Source: Stictocephala bisonia
Lineage: Eukaryota; Arthropoda; Insecta; Hemiptera; Membracidae
Assembly (NCBI GenBank): GCA_035578905.1
Contig: JAQJVL010000731.1
Coordinates: 325,001 to 389,000, forward strand
Reading direction: 5' to 3'
Length of the DNA: 64,000 bases
In this document: positions 1-13,900 of the stretch, in pieces
Position numbering within the stretch: position 1 is the stretch's first letter
Layout: each line of letters starts with the position of its first letter
Notes under the pieces: model-generated
What the model saw: only the letters and a program-made list of their open reading frames with translations
Database searches by the model: none
Told to the model about the DNA's origin: nothing
Made by a program: the position numbers and the translations under genes

Positions 1-2220
1 TTTCATGAAGGTAAACAGCCCCCTTAAAAAATAAAATGAAATTACTCAGTTCTTCCTAGATGAGTGAAGGGGGAAGGGGAACATTGTAAAAAAGGAGGTG
101 ATTGGTCATTGGTACTTGAAAGTTAGTAAGTTTATGAAGGTTTGATTGTTTAAATTTTTTTTGTGTTTAAAAATGCTGTATGTATACATACTATGTTTCC
201 TTAATGTGCAGGTGTTCCAAGAAGTATGCCGGCATTTTCATTTAGTACCAATTGAAAACTTTTAAATGTAAATAAATTATTTTATTGTTAAGTTTGTTGT
301 TATATCATTGTAAGATTCAGTATGAGCTCCATCTGTTGACATGCAGACATAAAAATTATATTTATTTTTTGTCATCTCTGGTGTGGCAGTTGTGATGGAA
401 GATGCCTCCATTTATTTTCCAGCACAGAAATTTGATGAAAGTATAATGCCATTTGATGTCTATGGGTAGGTGAATGGGTATGGGAATCATTGGATATCTA
501 TGAGTGGGTGGGCGGGTGGATCAATACTTTTGGATGTGTACTAGTGGGTCAATACCATTGGTTGCCTATGAGTGGATGGGTGGGTATTCATTGGGTAGAA
601 CAAGAACACAGTCAGACTTTCTAATCTCGAAGCACTTCAGAGTTGTGTATCAACAACTAGAGACCACCACAGATATGAAAGAAACAGAGGCAACATCCAA
701 CAGTGTGCAGCACATGTGTCTAGTAGTTATTTTTATCCACTTTTCCATGCAATGGCAAGGACCAGTCTTCCCTTATTCCCTCCCTCCCCGAATCTTCAAG
801 GATTCTCACCATCATATGTGGGTAGGTCTTCACCACTATACTTGTATGGGTGAGCAAATCACTGGTAATAGTGATTTGTTAACTTATACCAGTGAATTTG
901 TAAAGATTTGTTCGCGTGAAATCATGTTAGATGGCTATCAGTTCAAAGGACAGCAATGGTGAGCAAAGTAAGCACAAGATCAGGTGCTAAGAAGACGCTA
1001 ACTGACTTTGAGCCTACAGTAGCATAACCGTTCATAGAAGTCATAGTCAAACAAAAAAATCAGGAAATTATCAGCACATTCAGGAGGTTAAGTGATTTTA
1101 GGTGAAAAGGAAATAAATATGCCATATTTCACTTTGATTCAGTCTCTCTTTTCATTCAAAATTATGTTTGGAAAGGTGCTACTGGTTCTTAAAAACTTTT
1201 TGTTGTCAGAAGAAAAATGTTAAAAGTCAAATTAAAGAATCCAAGAGATGTTTGACTGACACTCCTTTATAAAATTGGATGTATTCTTTCATTACATCAA
1301 TAATACATACAAAAACATCTTTTAGGTCAAATTTACAAACATTTACATGTAATTTTTTCCATGACTGCATTATAACACTAGATATGTAAAAATTGTTGGT
1401 ACTGCTGTTATTACAATAATGAAAGAATTTTCTAAAACAAGTTCATTTATATTCCACAGGCATTATTTAAAATTATAAATAAATATTTTAACTACTTAAA
1501 TTTGTTTAAAACAGTTCTCTTTAAGCATTTAAACTTAATTACTGAAATAGAATAATATTTATATAGTTATCACAACTTGGCTCTATAATATGGTCCCCAG
1601 GCCAGGCCAGGACAGTTGAGATGGCAGAAATTCTGCCGGGCAGCGGGGCTGAGGGTCAAACGTCCCAACTCAAGGACCCTGGACTTAACAGCCAAACCAC
1701 AGCACATTAGAAAAAGTACAGCCAAAATAAAATAACACACATTGCAATATAAAATATACAACAACAAAAATAACATTTTAAGAACAAACTAACAATAAAC
1801 TACAGATTTACAGGAAAAGACCTAGTTGAATGGGTAGAACAAAAGAGAACCTGAAACTCTGGTAGAAACTATTAGTTAAGCATACAGGAATTAACAAAAT
1901 TAAACAGGTAGAATGGGTTATTGTCAAAGAACAGAAACATAGTAAAAAGGTAACTCAAACTGCAAAATGTGCAATAAAAATAATATAGAACTAACATTGA
2001 ACATAAAACATAAATTCAATAAAGAAATGAACGATAAAAAATAACATTGAGCACATGGGCTTGAACGTATGTTGACCATCATCTAGACAAAGGACACAAA
2101 CAATCTAACAACATACTGAAAATAACAAATAAGCCTGATTATTATCCAAACAAAATATTTTCATCAAAAGGGTGATTAGGTTTTCAAAATTAAACAAAAT
2201 TGAACAACTTACGTTTAGAG
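1..2220. other. Upstream Piezo intron, mostly unassigned
   Basis: Apart from the minisatellite near 500 and a GC-rich patch at 1590-1680 of unknown origin, no exon, RNA or clear repeat was found. Read as intron because exon 1 starts in the middle of a codon. Confidence 0.5.
460..604. repeat. Degenerate minisatellite (TGAGTGGGTGGG-like)
   Basis: Two to three imperfect copies of a unit of about 34 bp pairing an 'attgg' block with a 'tatgagtggg(t/a)gggt' block. The open frame through it (504-962) has no recognisable domain and is not called as a gene. Confidence 0.5.
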
Positions 2221-2588
2221 ACAATTAGCCAGACATGCTCCTGGTTTGGGTAGCTGAAGGAGAAAAGTAAAATAGACAGGACAACCAGACAGACCAAGAG
2301 CTGGAAAGACCAGAGTCCGAGCCAACAGCTTTGAAAGTAACATATCGACAGCTCAAGAGTGATCTCAGGCAGTCTGGCAAACCAAAACGAAAATATATAT
2401 CGGTCAAAAAACCGGTACAGCGTCAACATCACCTGTAAAACTAGTATAGCTTTTAATAGCTTTAGGAACTGGAAAAAGTACTTTTTTTCTTCTTTACTGT
2501 ACCTATTAGTATTGCCTAAAGGTTGCACACTATCGAAGTTAGATGCTACTGTCACAATATTATTGTCTTTCCACCTCATCAACATTAG
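2190..2588 (-). pseudogene. piggyBac-type transposase relic
   Basis: On the minus strand the sequence reads RWKDNNIVTVASNFDSVQPL then RYSKEEKK, the 'WNDN..V..AS' block of piggyBac (PGBD-type) transposases. In another frame it continues through a PKAIKSYTSFTGDVDAV stretch like the region around the third catalytic Asp, then decays with stops. At least one frameshift is needed. Old fragment without visible ends. Confidence 0.65.
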
Positions 2589-2751
2589 CCCATTATTTTT
2601 TGTATTATCCCATCATTCTTTACAATAAAACTACACAATTATCAGAAAAATACACACATAAATAATACAGTTGATGACCAGAGTATGTATAATACTCCAC
2701 TAAAATAAAGTGCTGGCATAAGACTGAGATTGGAAGAGTTTCAGGTTGTAA

Positions 2752-2860
2752 CCAGGGCCGCAACTACCATTGGGGCAACCGGGGCAGAGCCCCGGGGCCT
2801 CCGGCTATGGGGGGCCCCGCAGGGGCCCCCGTTTGGTTGGCCGTGCATAGATTTTAATGA
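2752..2860. mobile_element. hAT-like terminus (CAGGGCCG type), solo
   Basis: A GC-rich patch opens with CAGGGCCGCAACTACC and contains GGGGCCCC palindromes (CCCCGGGGCC, GGGGGGCCCCGC) typical of one end of hAT non-autonomous elements. No matching right end or TSD was located. The beginning resembles the complete MITE at 60063. Confidence 0.45.
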
Positions 2861-3135
2861 TGAAAATAAAAATATGTGTTTTAAAAGCCGATCCCAACGA
2901 AATATTTTCGAATGATACAATTAAAAAAAAACGTACAGGGGCACCCTAGACCTCAACATAAACTTGTAAATGTAATAAGTGAAGTGGTATAGAGTGTATG
3001 TTAAGCTACATTCTTACTTTGTGTCTCAAGAGATTTAAAACTAATAAAATTGAAACGGTAAAATAAAATTACTATTTATAATATAAATCTTTTGATAATA
3101 ACATCATATTTGTAAAAAGACAAATTACCTTTAAC

Positions 3136-3225
3136 ATTGTTCGGCTACACTGTAGGTTTGTAATCGCCTTATACTGCCGATGAGCAATATAACACGATTA
3201 CAGACCTACAGTGTAGCCGAACAAT
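3136..3225. repeat. Palindromic foldback, 31-bp arms
   Basis: ATTGTTCGGCTACACTGTAG on the left is mirrored on the right with one mismatch over 31 bp, separated by about 28 bp. No coding. A very small MITE or foldback. Confidence 0.7.
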
Positions 3226-3839
3226 ATAATTAACATTATAGTATATTTTTTTATGAAAACAGTAAAGGTTTTATATTGATGGTACTTGCAAAATGATTTT
3301 GCTTAAAATAGGTGATTTCAAATTTTTTTTGTATTAGTCAACTAAAATAGCAATATGTAGGAACAAGAAACTTCAGTCATGGAATGCATTAAAATGCGTT
3401 TTCAAAGGGTGTAACTTGTTTCCTGTGGTCCTGTCTAGAGGGAAATAGACACTGCTCCTTATCACTGTCATATTTATAGGGCAGCTATAAATAAATGCTT
3501 CTGAGGCCTAAGTCCATTATTTTTTTTGTGAGGTAAATTTTATTGTACTCTTGTATATTTAGTAAATTAATTTATATGGATAAATGCCAGCTATTACAAA
3601 AATATGCGTCATAAAAAATATAAATCTTATTGTGATTTAAGAACAGATTTTAAGTCTACTTTATAAACTCATAAATAAGTTTCATATTCAACATATATCT
3701 TTAAAATGGTGTATAGTGTTATTTTAACACATTTTTAATAATATTAAATGATTTCTATTATTTTATAACATTTTAAAATATTAAAAAAAATAAAATATAT
3801 GTGTCCTAAAAATATGACAGTGGTAGAGAATGGGTTTTA

Positions 3840-4215
3840 ATCTCAAACGAATTTCTGCCAAAAACCAAGTATGCATTAACTTGGGATATGTTTTATACGA
3901 TAATCAAGTTTCTGTTATCAGACCCTATGACTGTCATCGGTGGAATGAACCTTCCTCGTAAGGAATGGACTATGTTGAGTCGTTTTCACACAGATTTGGG
4001 AAGATGCAACTACTGGAAATTTAAGTGGGGATTGACAAATCATTAGTCATGTGATTGCGGAGCTGAAATTCAAACTATGTATCACATATTTAATGATTGC
4101 ATTAGCACATTCTTTTCTATTGCATTAGCTGGTCTTCATTCAATCGGAGAAGCGAGTGTTGAGTGGTTATAATACCTGGTTTAGCTCTGTGAAGGGAGAT
4201 CATCATTTAAGCACT
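3840..4215 (+). pseudogene. LINE pol C-terminal relic
   Basis: Reads LPRKEWTMLSRFHTDLGRC, KWGLTNH, a stop, then SCDCGAEIQTMYHIFNDC and EASVEWL. This RF.T..GRC / WG / CDCG..QTM.HI pattern is the C-terminal, zinc-knuckle-like end of insect non-LTR retrotransposon polymerases. Internal stops show it is dead. Confidence 0.7.
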
Positions 4216-4224
4216 TAGATAAAA

Positions 4225-4404
4225 GTACTTTGCACTTTATATTTTGTTATATTTACAGTTTTAATTGTTGATCCACTTTCAAATTTTATATATATATTGT
4301 ATGGATTTTAAAGCCAGCTACAAAAGTAAAAGGAGACAAAAAAAATTTGAAAGTGGATCAACAATTAAAACTCTAAATATAACAAAATCTAAAGTGCAAA
4401 GTAT
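4225..4404. repeat. Foldback MITE, ~62-bp arms
   Basis: GTACTTTGCACTTTATATTT at the left is mirrored near 4403; arms of about 62 bp with few mismatches enclose about 55 bp. It ends about 100 bp before Piezo exon 1. Confidence 0.75.
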
Positions 4405-4505
4405 ATTTCAATTGTAAGAGACAGAAATTAGTGAGCAAGGTTCAACGCATTCTATTGCAATCTATATTAATGAAAATATTAATGATCAAGACTTGTTTCC
4501 CACAG

Positions 4506-4624
4506 AGGAGGAGTTAGAGGAGAGCAACGAACCCGGCTTGCTGGAGATGGTACTGAACGGAGTCATTGCAGTAGCTCAGTTGATTGCTCAGTCATCTTAC
4601 ATTGGCACAAATATCATCATGATG
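4506..4624 (+). CDS. Piezo: Piezo exon 1 of window
   Basis: Codes for an acidic stretch ([10 protein letters not shown]) followed by a membrane-approaching helix ending [11 protein letters not shown], a typical lead into the next blade helix. The acceptor is TTTCCCACAG at 4496-4505; the donor is GT at 4625. It starts by completing a codon begun in an exon upstream of the window (2 nt carried in) and ends in phase 0. A 178-bp foldback sits about 100 bp upstream of the acceptor. Confidence 0.93.
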
Positions 4625-7600
4625 GTAAAACATAATACTTTCTTCACTCTAAAAATTAGTTTAAACTTTGTTTTTAGGCATTCCTGAATCTATTTTGTTC
4701 TAGAACAGAATTTTACAAATAATAGTTGCATTTTGAACTAATTTTTTTTGAAAATAATAATGAGTAGAGTAAGTTAGTTGTAGAATTATGACACCACTCA
4801 TCGTACTTGCACAGTTATCTAATAAAGAGCTTGAATTGAATGTTAAGCTTGGTATCTTTAAAAATTATTAAATGATAATTTATAACTTTAACAAATGATA
4901 AAAATTTATAGCATAATACAAATTTAGCATATTGAAAAGAATTGAGCAATCACTAAGGATTGATTACTTTTCTTATTATCATTCCAGTTTGACCATGCAA
5001 AGTTTGTTTTCATTTTTAACTTTCATTTTGTCAAAAATGTATATGAATGAAGGAAAATCATTTACTGTAAATAATTGTTAATGCAAGATAAGTATTAAGG
5101 AAGAATATACTAACATTGTTGTAGCATTGGGATATTTTATATCATTATTTGTTTTCAATTGTAATTGGGAGAAAAAATTAAAAGAAAATAGCACTCTCGG
5201 ATAGGATGTACAAAGAGCCTCACTTATCCTACGTAAAGGGGATGGTATTAAAAACATGGCACTAATTTTTCATAGATACTACAACTCATTTTAGTTTGGA
5301 AGCAATTTTACTGGGCAAAAGTTCAAGTACTCCCATCAACCCGAGAGTGCACTGCTCTGAGTCAACGTATTGTGAGAGAGATGGTGCAGAAAGACATTCA
5401 ATCTTTCTGGTATCATCGAATATATGATCTTTCTGGTATAAAAGTCAATGACAATGACGGAGAGAGTTTAAGTTTTTATATTTTAATTTTACCAGCCTGG
5501 TAAGCAGAAGCAAATTTTTTTGTCATTTTGTTGTTTTACATTAAGAGATATACTTATATGATATACTTTGTTTTACATTTTGTTGTACTAATAAAAAAGA
5601 AATGAAATTTTACCATTGATATACTGTACTGCAGTTAGTTTGTTCGAATAAATTATATTATTATTATAAGATATTGAAAGGGAGTTTGAGAGAGAAGGTT
5701 TAGGGTTGAAGTGAGAGCAAAAATAAGGAGGCTATTCCAGTGGTCATGTTCCTATTTTTGTCTGTTCAGTTTGTCTTGAGTATTTTTGACATTTTTTCCG
5801 AATTGTTGGTCTTGGCAGTGATGTTATAGATTAGGCTGTGTACAAACATAACTGGAAAAAACAGGGAACTTTCTTTCTTCAGATTTCTAGTAAAAAATTA
5901 TGAAAGGTAAAATTTAACAGTTTCATTTATCTCACCATATTATTGATTGTTTCAAAATATAAATAGCCTACTTTACAAGAAAAAAATGTAAACAATCTGC
6001 TTGTGCATCAATTCAATAGAAAGTATAACAAATAATAAGGTTAACATACTTTTGTCGTCTTCAGCTTCAAAATCCTATTGTATTGGATTACCGGTTTTGG
6101 AGCAAAAACTCCATGGTCACATCCACTGTAGGTTGTCAAATAGTTAAAAACAATCACATTAAAAACATTTATACGAAAATGTACACACTAACAAAAAACA
6201 AAACACACAATAACACGGGCAACCGGTATGATGGTCAGATCTGGACTGACAATAGTTGTGTTTTGTTTTTTGTAAATGTGTAAATTTTCATATAAATGTT
6301 TTTAATGTGGACTGTTTTGAAGTATTAGACAATGTACAGTGGATGTGACCATGGAGTTCTTGCTCCAAAACCGTTAATCCAATACAATAGGATTTTGAAA
6401 CTGAAAATGACAAAGGTACGTTAACCTTATTATTTGTCATATATATCAGCTCAGGAGGCTTTAACAATGAATAAATCGAAAAAATCATAGACAATTAGAA
6501 CATCCTTTATTGTTAAATTGTAAATGATTTTTAAAATTCTCATATATTCCAATAAAATGATTTATTCTGTGAGGCCTTTCGTCTACAATGTAGGCATTCT
6601 CAGACATCAACAGAATTCTAATTTAAAACATTTGTTTGCAAAATATAATAATGTAAATATTTTAAACATATGGTAGATTTAAAAAATAATTAAATTTAAA
6701 GTGTGCTTATGTAAATATGTAGATAGTAATTTATATAACTACGATATGTTTTAAATATTTACATTATTATATTATGTAAATAAATGTTTTAAAATTAGAA
6801 TTTTGTTGATGTCTGAAGATGCCTACATTGTAGGTGAAAGGCTTCACAGAATAAATCATTTTATTGGAATATATGAGAATTTTAAAAATTATTTATAATT
6901 TTAAATCTTCTAATAAAGAACTCAAAGAAGAAATCCTTCTTATCTTAGTGCTTTTGATCAATATGTAGACATACTATATACAGTCCAAAATCAAGGGTTT
7001 TAAGTTACTTGATTACAGTTTATAATTAAAATATCAACTATTTAAGTTTTCTAATAAAAATGTGCTCTCTATTTGTATATAGACTTTACCAAATATATTT
7101 GATATACATATTTGGTAAAGTTTAAAATGTAAAGTTGTGAAGTTTGGTAAATGTTGAAAATGGTATAAGGACAATGGTTTGAGTCCTTGTTTTGTTTGCT
7201 AATTTTATTTGTAAAAAATGTCTTAGTAGTTTTTATTGTTAGATTTCTTTAGATATTTACGTACGTTCAGTCTCTTACCATGGCATTTCTTACGATTGTA
7301 GATATTTGTGAGCAGCCAAATATGCCAAGGTGTGATATCAGCACTGTAATCATTATTTATCCCCTTCTGTAATGTAACCTTGATAAACAACTATACATTT
7401 ATTTGCCCTGCTAACTACTTATTGGTGGTTTACTGACTAACACTCTGACTGCGGAATGAAAGAAGACTTTCGAATTTCCAACAGCTGTCAGACAGTACAT
7501 ACTTCACTTGTAAACTAAAGTTCACGCTCAGTTCAGCAGCCATGTGAACTGGGATTAAAGTTTTTCAGTTAACAAAAAATTAAAAAGAGTTTGCAGACTA

Positions 7601-10600
7601 ATTAAAAATATATATTATTAAAAAATATTACTATTAAAAAAATGTTTTTTGAAATATTATTTATATCTTTTTAATATCAATTAAAGGTTTGTATTTGTAG
7701 GCATGGAGTATCACGTACCACAGCTGGTTGACTTTCGTATTACTACTTTGGGCCATGTTCATGTGGATGCTGCCAAACCAGCGAAAAACAATGCTCCGCA
7801 CATCTCCATTCCTGGTTCTGTACGCAGAGTTCCTGCTTATAGCACAGTATGTCTACGGCATGAACCTGACTGATAAAGAGCTACCTCAGACCATTCAAGG
7901 GCTCAACCTCAAGCAAATTGGCTTTGAAAAGTGTCTTCATCTTCCTGTCCAACCTCTACTAATTAAGGTACATAAGTCTATTTCAAATTATAATTTTAAT
8001 AATTATCAAGCAAGGAAAAATTTTACGAATAACGTTCCTTTATTCTGATCCTGCATCAATCGTATTATGATTTAACTTTCCTCTTTCAACTTGTTCATTT
8101 ATACTTCTCTTTCGAACAGATTTATTAAGCACCTAATTAGTCAGAAGTACAGGGTTTCCGAAAAAGAATGCCCTGATTTTGAATGGGTGTAATTTAAAAA
8201 CTATTCAAGATATTTAAACGATTGAAACGTCAAATTGAAGAGGAAAGATCAAAGTTTTGTTTTCCGTGTGGCATGGGAGTGAGCGTTGACCTTGGCATGT
8301 GCAGAATTGCTGCGCAGTGACAGGCCGCCATTGCCACAACACGCCCGCCAGTCATCAGTGCAATGTTCACCACGCAACAGAAGGTACAGTGTGTTCTGTG
8401 GTACGCAGAATTGAAATCGTTTGTTAGTGTGAAGCGTCGGTTTCGAGTGACGTATCGAGGCCTAAATCCGCCCGATGACAAAGCAATTCGTCGCTGGCTT
8501 AACCAGTTTCGTGAAACCGGGAGTGTGTTGAAAGGACATTCGCCTGGCCGGCCAAAAACAAGTAATGACAAAGTTGAAGAAATCCGACAATCTTGCATTA
8601 GAAGCCCGAAAAAATCGACTGTTCGACGAAGCCTTCAGTTAAACATACCTAAATCGACACTCCACGATGTTATTCGTAAGAGATTGAGGCTCCATGCCTA
8701 CAAAATTCAGTTAAGACATGAGATTAAACCCGCCGATCGCCCCAAGCGAACAGACTTTGCTACTTTTATGCTGAACGAAATTGATGACAATCCTAATTTT
8801 TTTAAAAGAGTGCTGTTTTCAGACGAAGCAACATTTCACACAAGTGGTGTTGTAAATCGTCATAATTGTCGTATTTGGGGTTCCCAACAGCCTAACATTG
8901 TGCAGGAACATGTACACGATTCCCCAAAAGTGAACGTGTGGTGTGGGTTGCTGTATGACAAAGTTATAGGCCCTTTCTTTTTCGCCGAAAAAACAATTAA
9001 TGGCATCATTTATCTAGATATGCTAGAACAATTTTTGTTTCCCAAATTGACGATATTGAAGCACAAGGCGGTGAACGAGTAATTTCAATGCAAGACGGCG
9101 CGCCGCCTCATTACCTTCAATTAGTGCGCGATACACTGAACAACAAGTTTCCAAATGGTTGGATAGGCAGGGGTGCGCCCATTCCCTGGCCTCCCAGGAG
9201 TCCTGATTTGACCCCTTTGGACTTTTTTCTTTGGGGCTACGTAAAGAACATTGTTTATGCCGAAATGATTTGGGACTTGCCACATCTGCGTGCGCGAATT
9301 TCGGCAGCGATCGCTACTGTTACACCTGAGATGCTGCACAACATATGGCGAGAAATCGAATACCGATTTGATATCTGCAGAGGAACAAACGGAGCACACA
9401 TCGAAACATATTAAGATATGAGAAAAAACTTTGTTCTTTTCTCTTCAATTTGACGTTTTAATCGTTTAAATATCTTGAATAGTTTTTAAATTACACCCAT
9501 TCAAAATCAGGGCATTCTTTTTCGGAAACCCTGTATTAAGCAAACCAAAAGAGAATTTTCATGAGTAAAAAGTTTAAAGTGAAAACTTTTTTAGTACATT
9601 TTATTGATTGTTTTTTTATTAGAAAAACTATGAATTCATGTTATGTTTTACGAAGGTAAACCATGTGGTGAGACAAATAAAACAAAGCAAAACACATGAT
9701 TTAAATGATTGCCGTCGCAAACGTGAATGGTTTATTATGAGCAAAACAAATGTTTCTCCTGATTTTGTTTCCTATTTTAGGAAGTACAAATCAATCCTCC
9801 GTAGGGTTATTTCTCAGGCAAACTTAACTATAACAAGAGATTCATCAGAGAAAGTAAAAACATGGGGGAAGCAACTTGGAGGATGAGAAGTTGGGCCTTT
9901 CTCATGAGGATGAGAAGTTGGGAACTCTGACAACCTGATTCCCTTGTCGGAGCCAACTGGAGCTGTTGAGAGTCTGGAGGAAGTTGAGTGTATCTTTAAT
10001 GAATATTTTATCTCTATAGGAAGTCATATGTCTGAAAAAGACTCAGATAAGGCATCTTTTAACTATCGGATGAATGTCCAAGAATGTTGACAGGGTGGGG
10101 GAGTTTCCATGGATTACTTTATGTCTGCCACAATCAAAGAGGTTCTCTATGCTCTTAACAAACTAAAAACATCAAAGTCCAGTGGTTGGTATGGTATAAC
10201 ATCGGATATTCTCAAACAATGTGCCAATGCTATTGTATCACCCTTGCTTCACATGATAAATATATCTTTGAAGCATTCCGGAACATCTGAAGCTCTCTGT
10301 CATGCATCTTATCTATAAAAAAAGACAGAGAACCGATAATTAACTACAGATCAATTTCACTTTTGCCGACTATCTCCAAGGTGTTTGAGATTATCATTCT
10401 TTCAAGACTTGAGCATTTCTTTTATTCAAACAATCTGTATCTAACTCACAGTATGGCTTCAAGAGGAGCTGCTCAGCATCTAATGCTGTATATAGTGTCA
10501 TCCAGGCAGTTTTGGAGGCCTTGGACCGATCGAAGTTTGCTGGGGCGATTTACTGTGATCTGTCCAGTGCTTTCGACTGCGTGAGTCATCCTATTCTATT

Positions 10601-10898
10601 GGAGAAGCACTATTTACACATAAATATACAAACCAGTAAAATTAAAAAAATTTTTTTGATTAAATGATGAATTTAATTAAATTAAATGTCCTTAAACTAT
10701 ACTAATTAATCTACATCTAAACAGAACAAATTTTATATATGAAAATGAATATAAAAAATACAAATAAATAAAAATTAAAAGTATAATCCTTTTTTTATTC
10801 CCTAACCTCATTCATTCATACACACGCATACGCGCACATGCACACACACATCGCGCACGTGCACACACGCATACACGCACGTGCACACACACATACGT

Positions 10899-10958
<60 letters not shown>

Positions 10959-13900
10959 CCTATTGTAGCAGCATAAAAATTTAACATAAATAATAGAAAT
11001 GTATTATGTATGTAAAACATCTTACTTCTGTTAAAATTCAATAGAACACTTTCGTACATTAAATATCTGAAACTAGGGATGGACGAGAGGAGATTTTTAG
11101 GTTCGGGAGGAAAACGAGAGGGAAATTAATTTCCTCCCAAATTTCGGGAGGGAAATTAATTTCCTCCCAAATTTCGAGAAATTTTTGGAGAAAATTTTTC
11201 TCAGCTTATCATACATTAATTTTCAAACTTAGTAGATAAAAAAATAAACCGAATCATTTTATAGTAATAATAATTTATTGGTACATGATCTAGTAGGAAA
11301 TTCAACCATTAATGTTAAGGCACATTTATGTACTCCTTATTTTATTAAATCTTTTTTATTTTTTGCCTGCTATCCACAAAACAGAAAAAAATCAAACAGG
11401 TTTAGACTAAACAATAACAGATTACACACTTAATAAACAAAGCAATATTATCTGATATAACTGAATTAAAATTGTAACAAGCGAAATAAAAGAATGGTAG
11501 TTACATATTACATGCCAATTTTAATTAAAATCATCATAAAAACTAGACATGGGTGAATTCTTCAATTAATTAACTGAACTACATTATAACTAGGAAATGA
11601 AGTTGCACACAGAGCCAGCATCTTGGCAGTCCCTTCCTTATCCCCCCCCCCCCAAATCCTCACGCATAAACTTAGTAATTATTACTGCACGTGTATTGAC
11701 TATTGTAGAGATGTGCATTTGTTTTAATTCTATTAATAACTGCCGCTGTAGTCATAAGAAAGCAACCTCTATTGCTTTCTTTTTTTTTTTTTTTTTTTTT
11801 TTTGTTGCTATCTTCTCTATATCATTGTTTTTCAGTAATTGTTTCTGTTCTTATATTTTTACTATTGCCTTATTGAATAATTATGTTTATTATAATTTAT
11901 TTAGAGATTCATTTAATTTACTGTTTTTCTCGCTAAAATTTTACTATCATGAATATTTCTAACATTGATTCTATTTCCTTTGATACAATAAGCAATGAGT
12001 TCTATAATCCTCTTCATCTCCACAATAAGTTAACTTCTATTATTTATGCCAATATAAGAAGCATGAGAGTTAATTTTAATCAGTTTCTTCTGGAACTAAA
12101 TCAGATAAAAAAGAAAATGGATTTTATAGTTTTGACGGAAATTTGGATTGGCAAGGATGAAGTTGATTTGTATAACACTCCGGAATATAAATTTTTTGCA
12201 TGTTGTAATGATGATTACCGTTCAGGAGGCATCTTATGTTATGTAAATGATAGTTTTAGTGTCAAGTTTATAGATATACAAATCCTAACTGCAGATGTTA
12301 TATTGTTGGATGTTAAAATTAGTAATGATTATTTTAAGCTGTGTTGTGTTTATAGATTGCAGTCTTTTCAAGAAAATCAATATATAAATGAATTAGAAAT
12401 CCTAATGCATAGAATTAAAGGCAATGCAATATACATAGGTGATATTAATATTAATTTATTAGATAACAGTTTACAAACGCAAAATTATAATAATTTATTA
12501 AGCAATCATGGTTTTATATCAGCAATGAATATGCCCACTAGAATTACCACAGTTTCCAAAACGTGCATTGATCATATTTTTGTTAGATGTAAAGATTTAA
12601 GTTCCTTTAAAAGTGTAAGATTTGATATAGGACTAACTGATCACTGTTTATTAGGATTAACCTTTATAGCGAGTAAACTTTCATCTAACAATAAAATGAT
12701 AAAAGATCCTTTTGTCAAAATAAAGATAGACTTCAACCGATTGCAAACTAATTTAGAAAATATTCAATGGAACGAAATTTTATCAGAATATGATATCAAT
12801 TATTGTTATAATAAGTTCATAAGTAAGCTAACTTGTATCTTAGAGAACAGTTGCATAAAAAGTTATATTAATGATAAATTAATCAAATATAAAGCAAGAA
12901 ATCCATGGATTACAAATAGTATACTTAATAAATTAAACAGAAGAAGAAAGTTGTTTAAGATCTACAAACGCAGACCTTATGACACCTGCTTCATTAATTA
13001 TTGGAACAAATTTTGCAATAATTTGAGACTTGAAATAGATTTAGTAAAAAATGAATATTATAGAAATCTGTTTAACACGTTAAATGGCGATTCTGCCCAA
13101 CAGTGGAAGATAATAAATAGTTTGACTGGCTCGTCCAAAGCCAATACTGTAGATAAGAAACGCTTGACAATGACGTCATTGTTACCGATCCAACTGTTCT
13201 AGCTGATATGATAAACGAACACCTGATCACCGTACAGTCTGGAACTAACACTAACGTCATCAGTCATAACATACAATTAGAAATGCCTAGAATGTTGCAC
13301 TCATTTTTTATGCTACCAACAACACATTTTGAAATACTAGAAATAATTAAAACCTTAAAGAATAAAAAATCAACAAGTCATGATAATTTAAGTACAGACC
13401 TCATAAAAAATATTGCTAAATATATTGCTCCTGCACTAACTCATATTGTAAATTTAAGTTTTAGTGTAGGCATCTTTCCAGACAAGCTGAAACAAAGTGT
13501 TGTAGTACCGATTTTTAAAAAGCATAACTCTTCCCATATTAGTAATATAAGACCCATTAGTCTTCTCTGTGTCTTCTCCAAGATTGTGGAGAAACTAGTT
13601 AATAACAGACTTTTAAAATATCTGAACAATTGTTCCTTTTTTAGTAAAAATCAATATGGTTTCACTAAGGGTAAATCAACAGAAGACGTTCTTTTGAATG
13701 TATCATCTCAAATATATAATAGTTTTAATCAGAATAAAAAAGCCACAGGACTGTTTATAGATTTCAAAAATGCTTTCGATTTAGTAAACCACAATATTTT
13801 ACTCTCGAAGATGGAGGCTATAGGAATAAGAGGAGTATCTTTAAAATGGTTTGAAAGTTTTCTCTCTGGTAGAGAACAACAAGTCAGGGTGGGAGATTGT

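Noticed and set aside
504..962. 152-codon open frame near the window start
   Set aside because: It crosses a minisatellite, has low-complexity composition and shows no domain.
10808..11059. Minus-strand frame rich in Cys and Val
   Set aside because: Translation of the (CA)n microsatellite.
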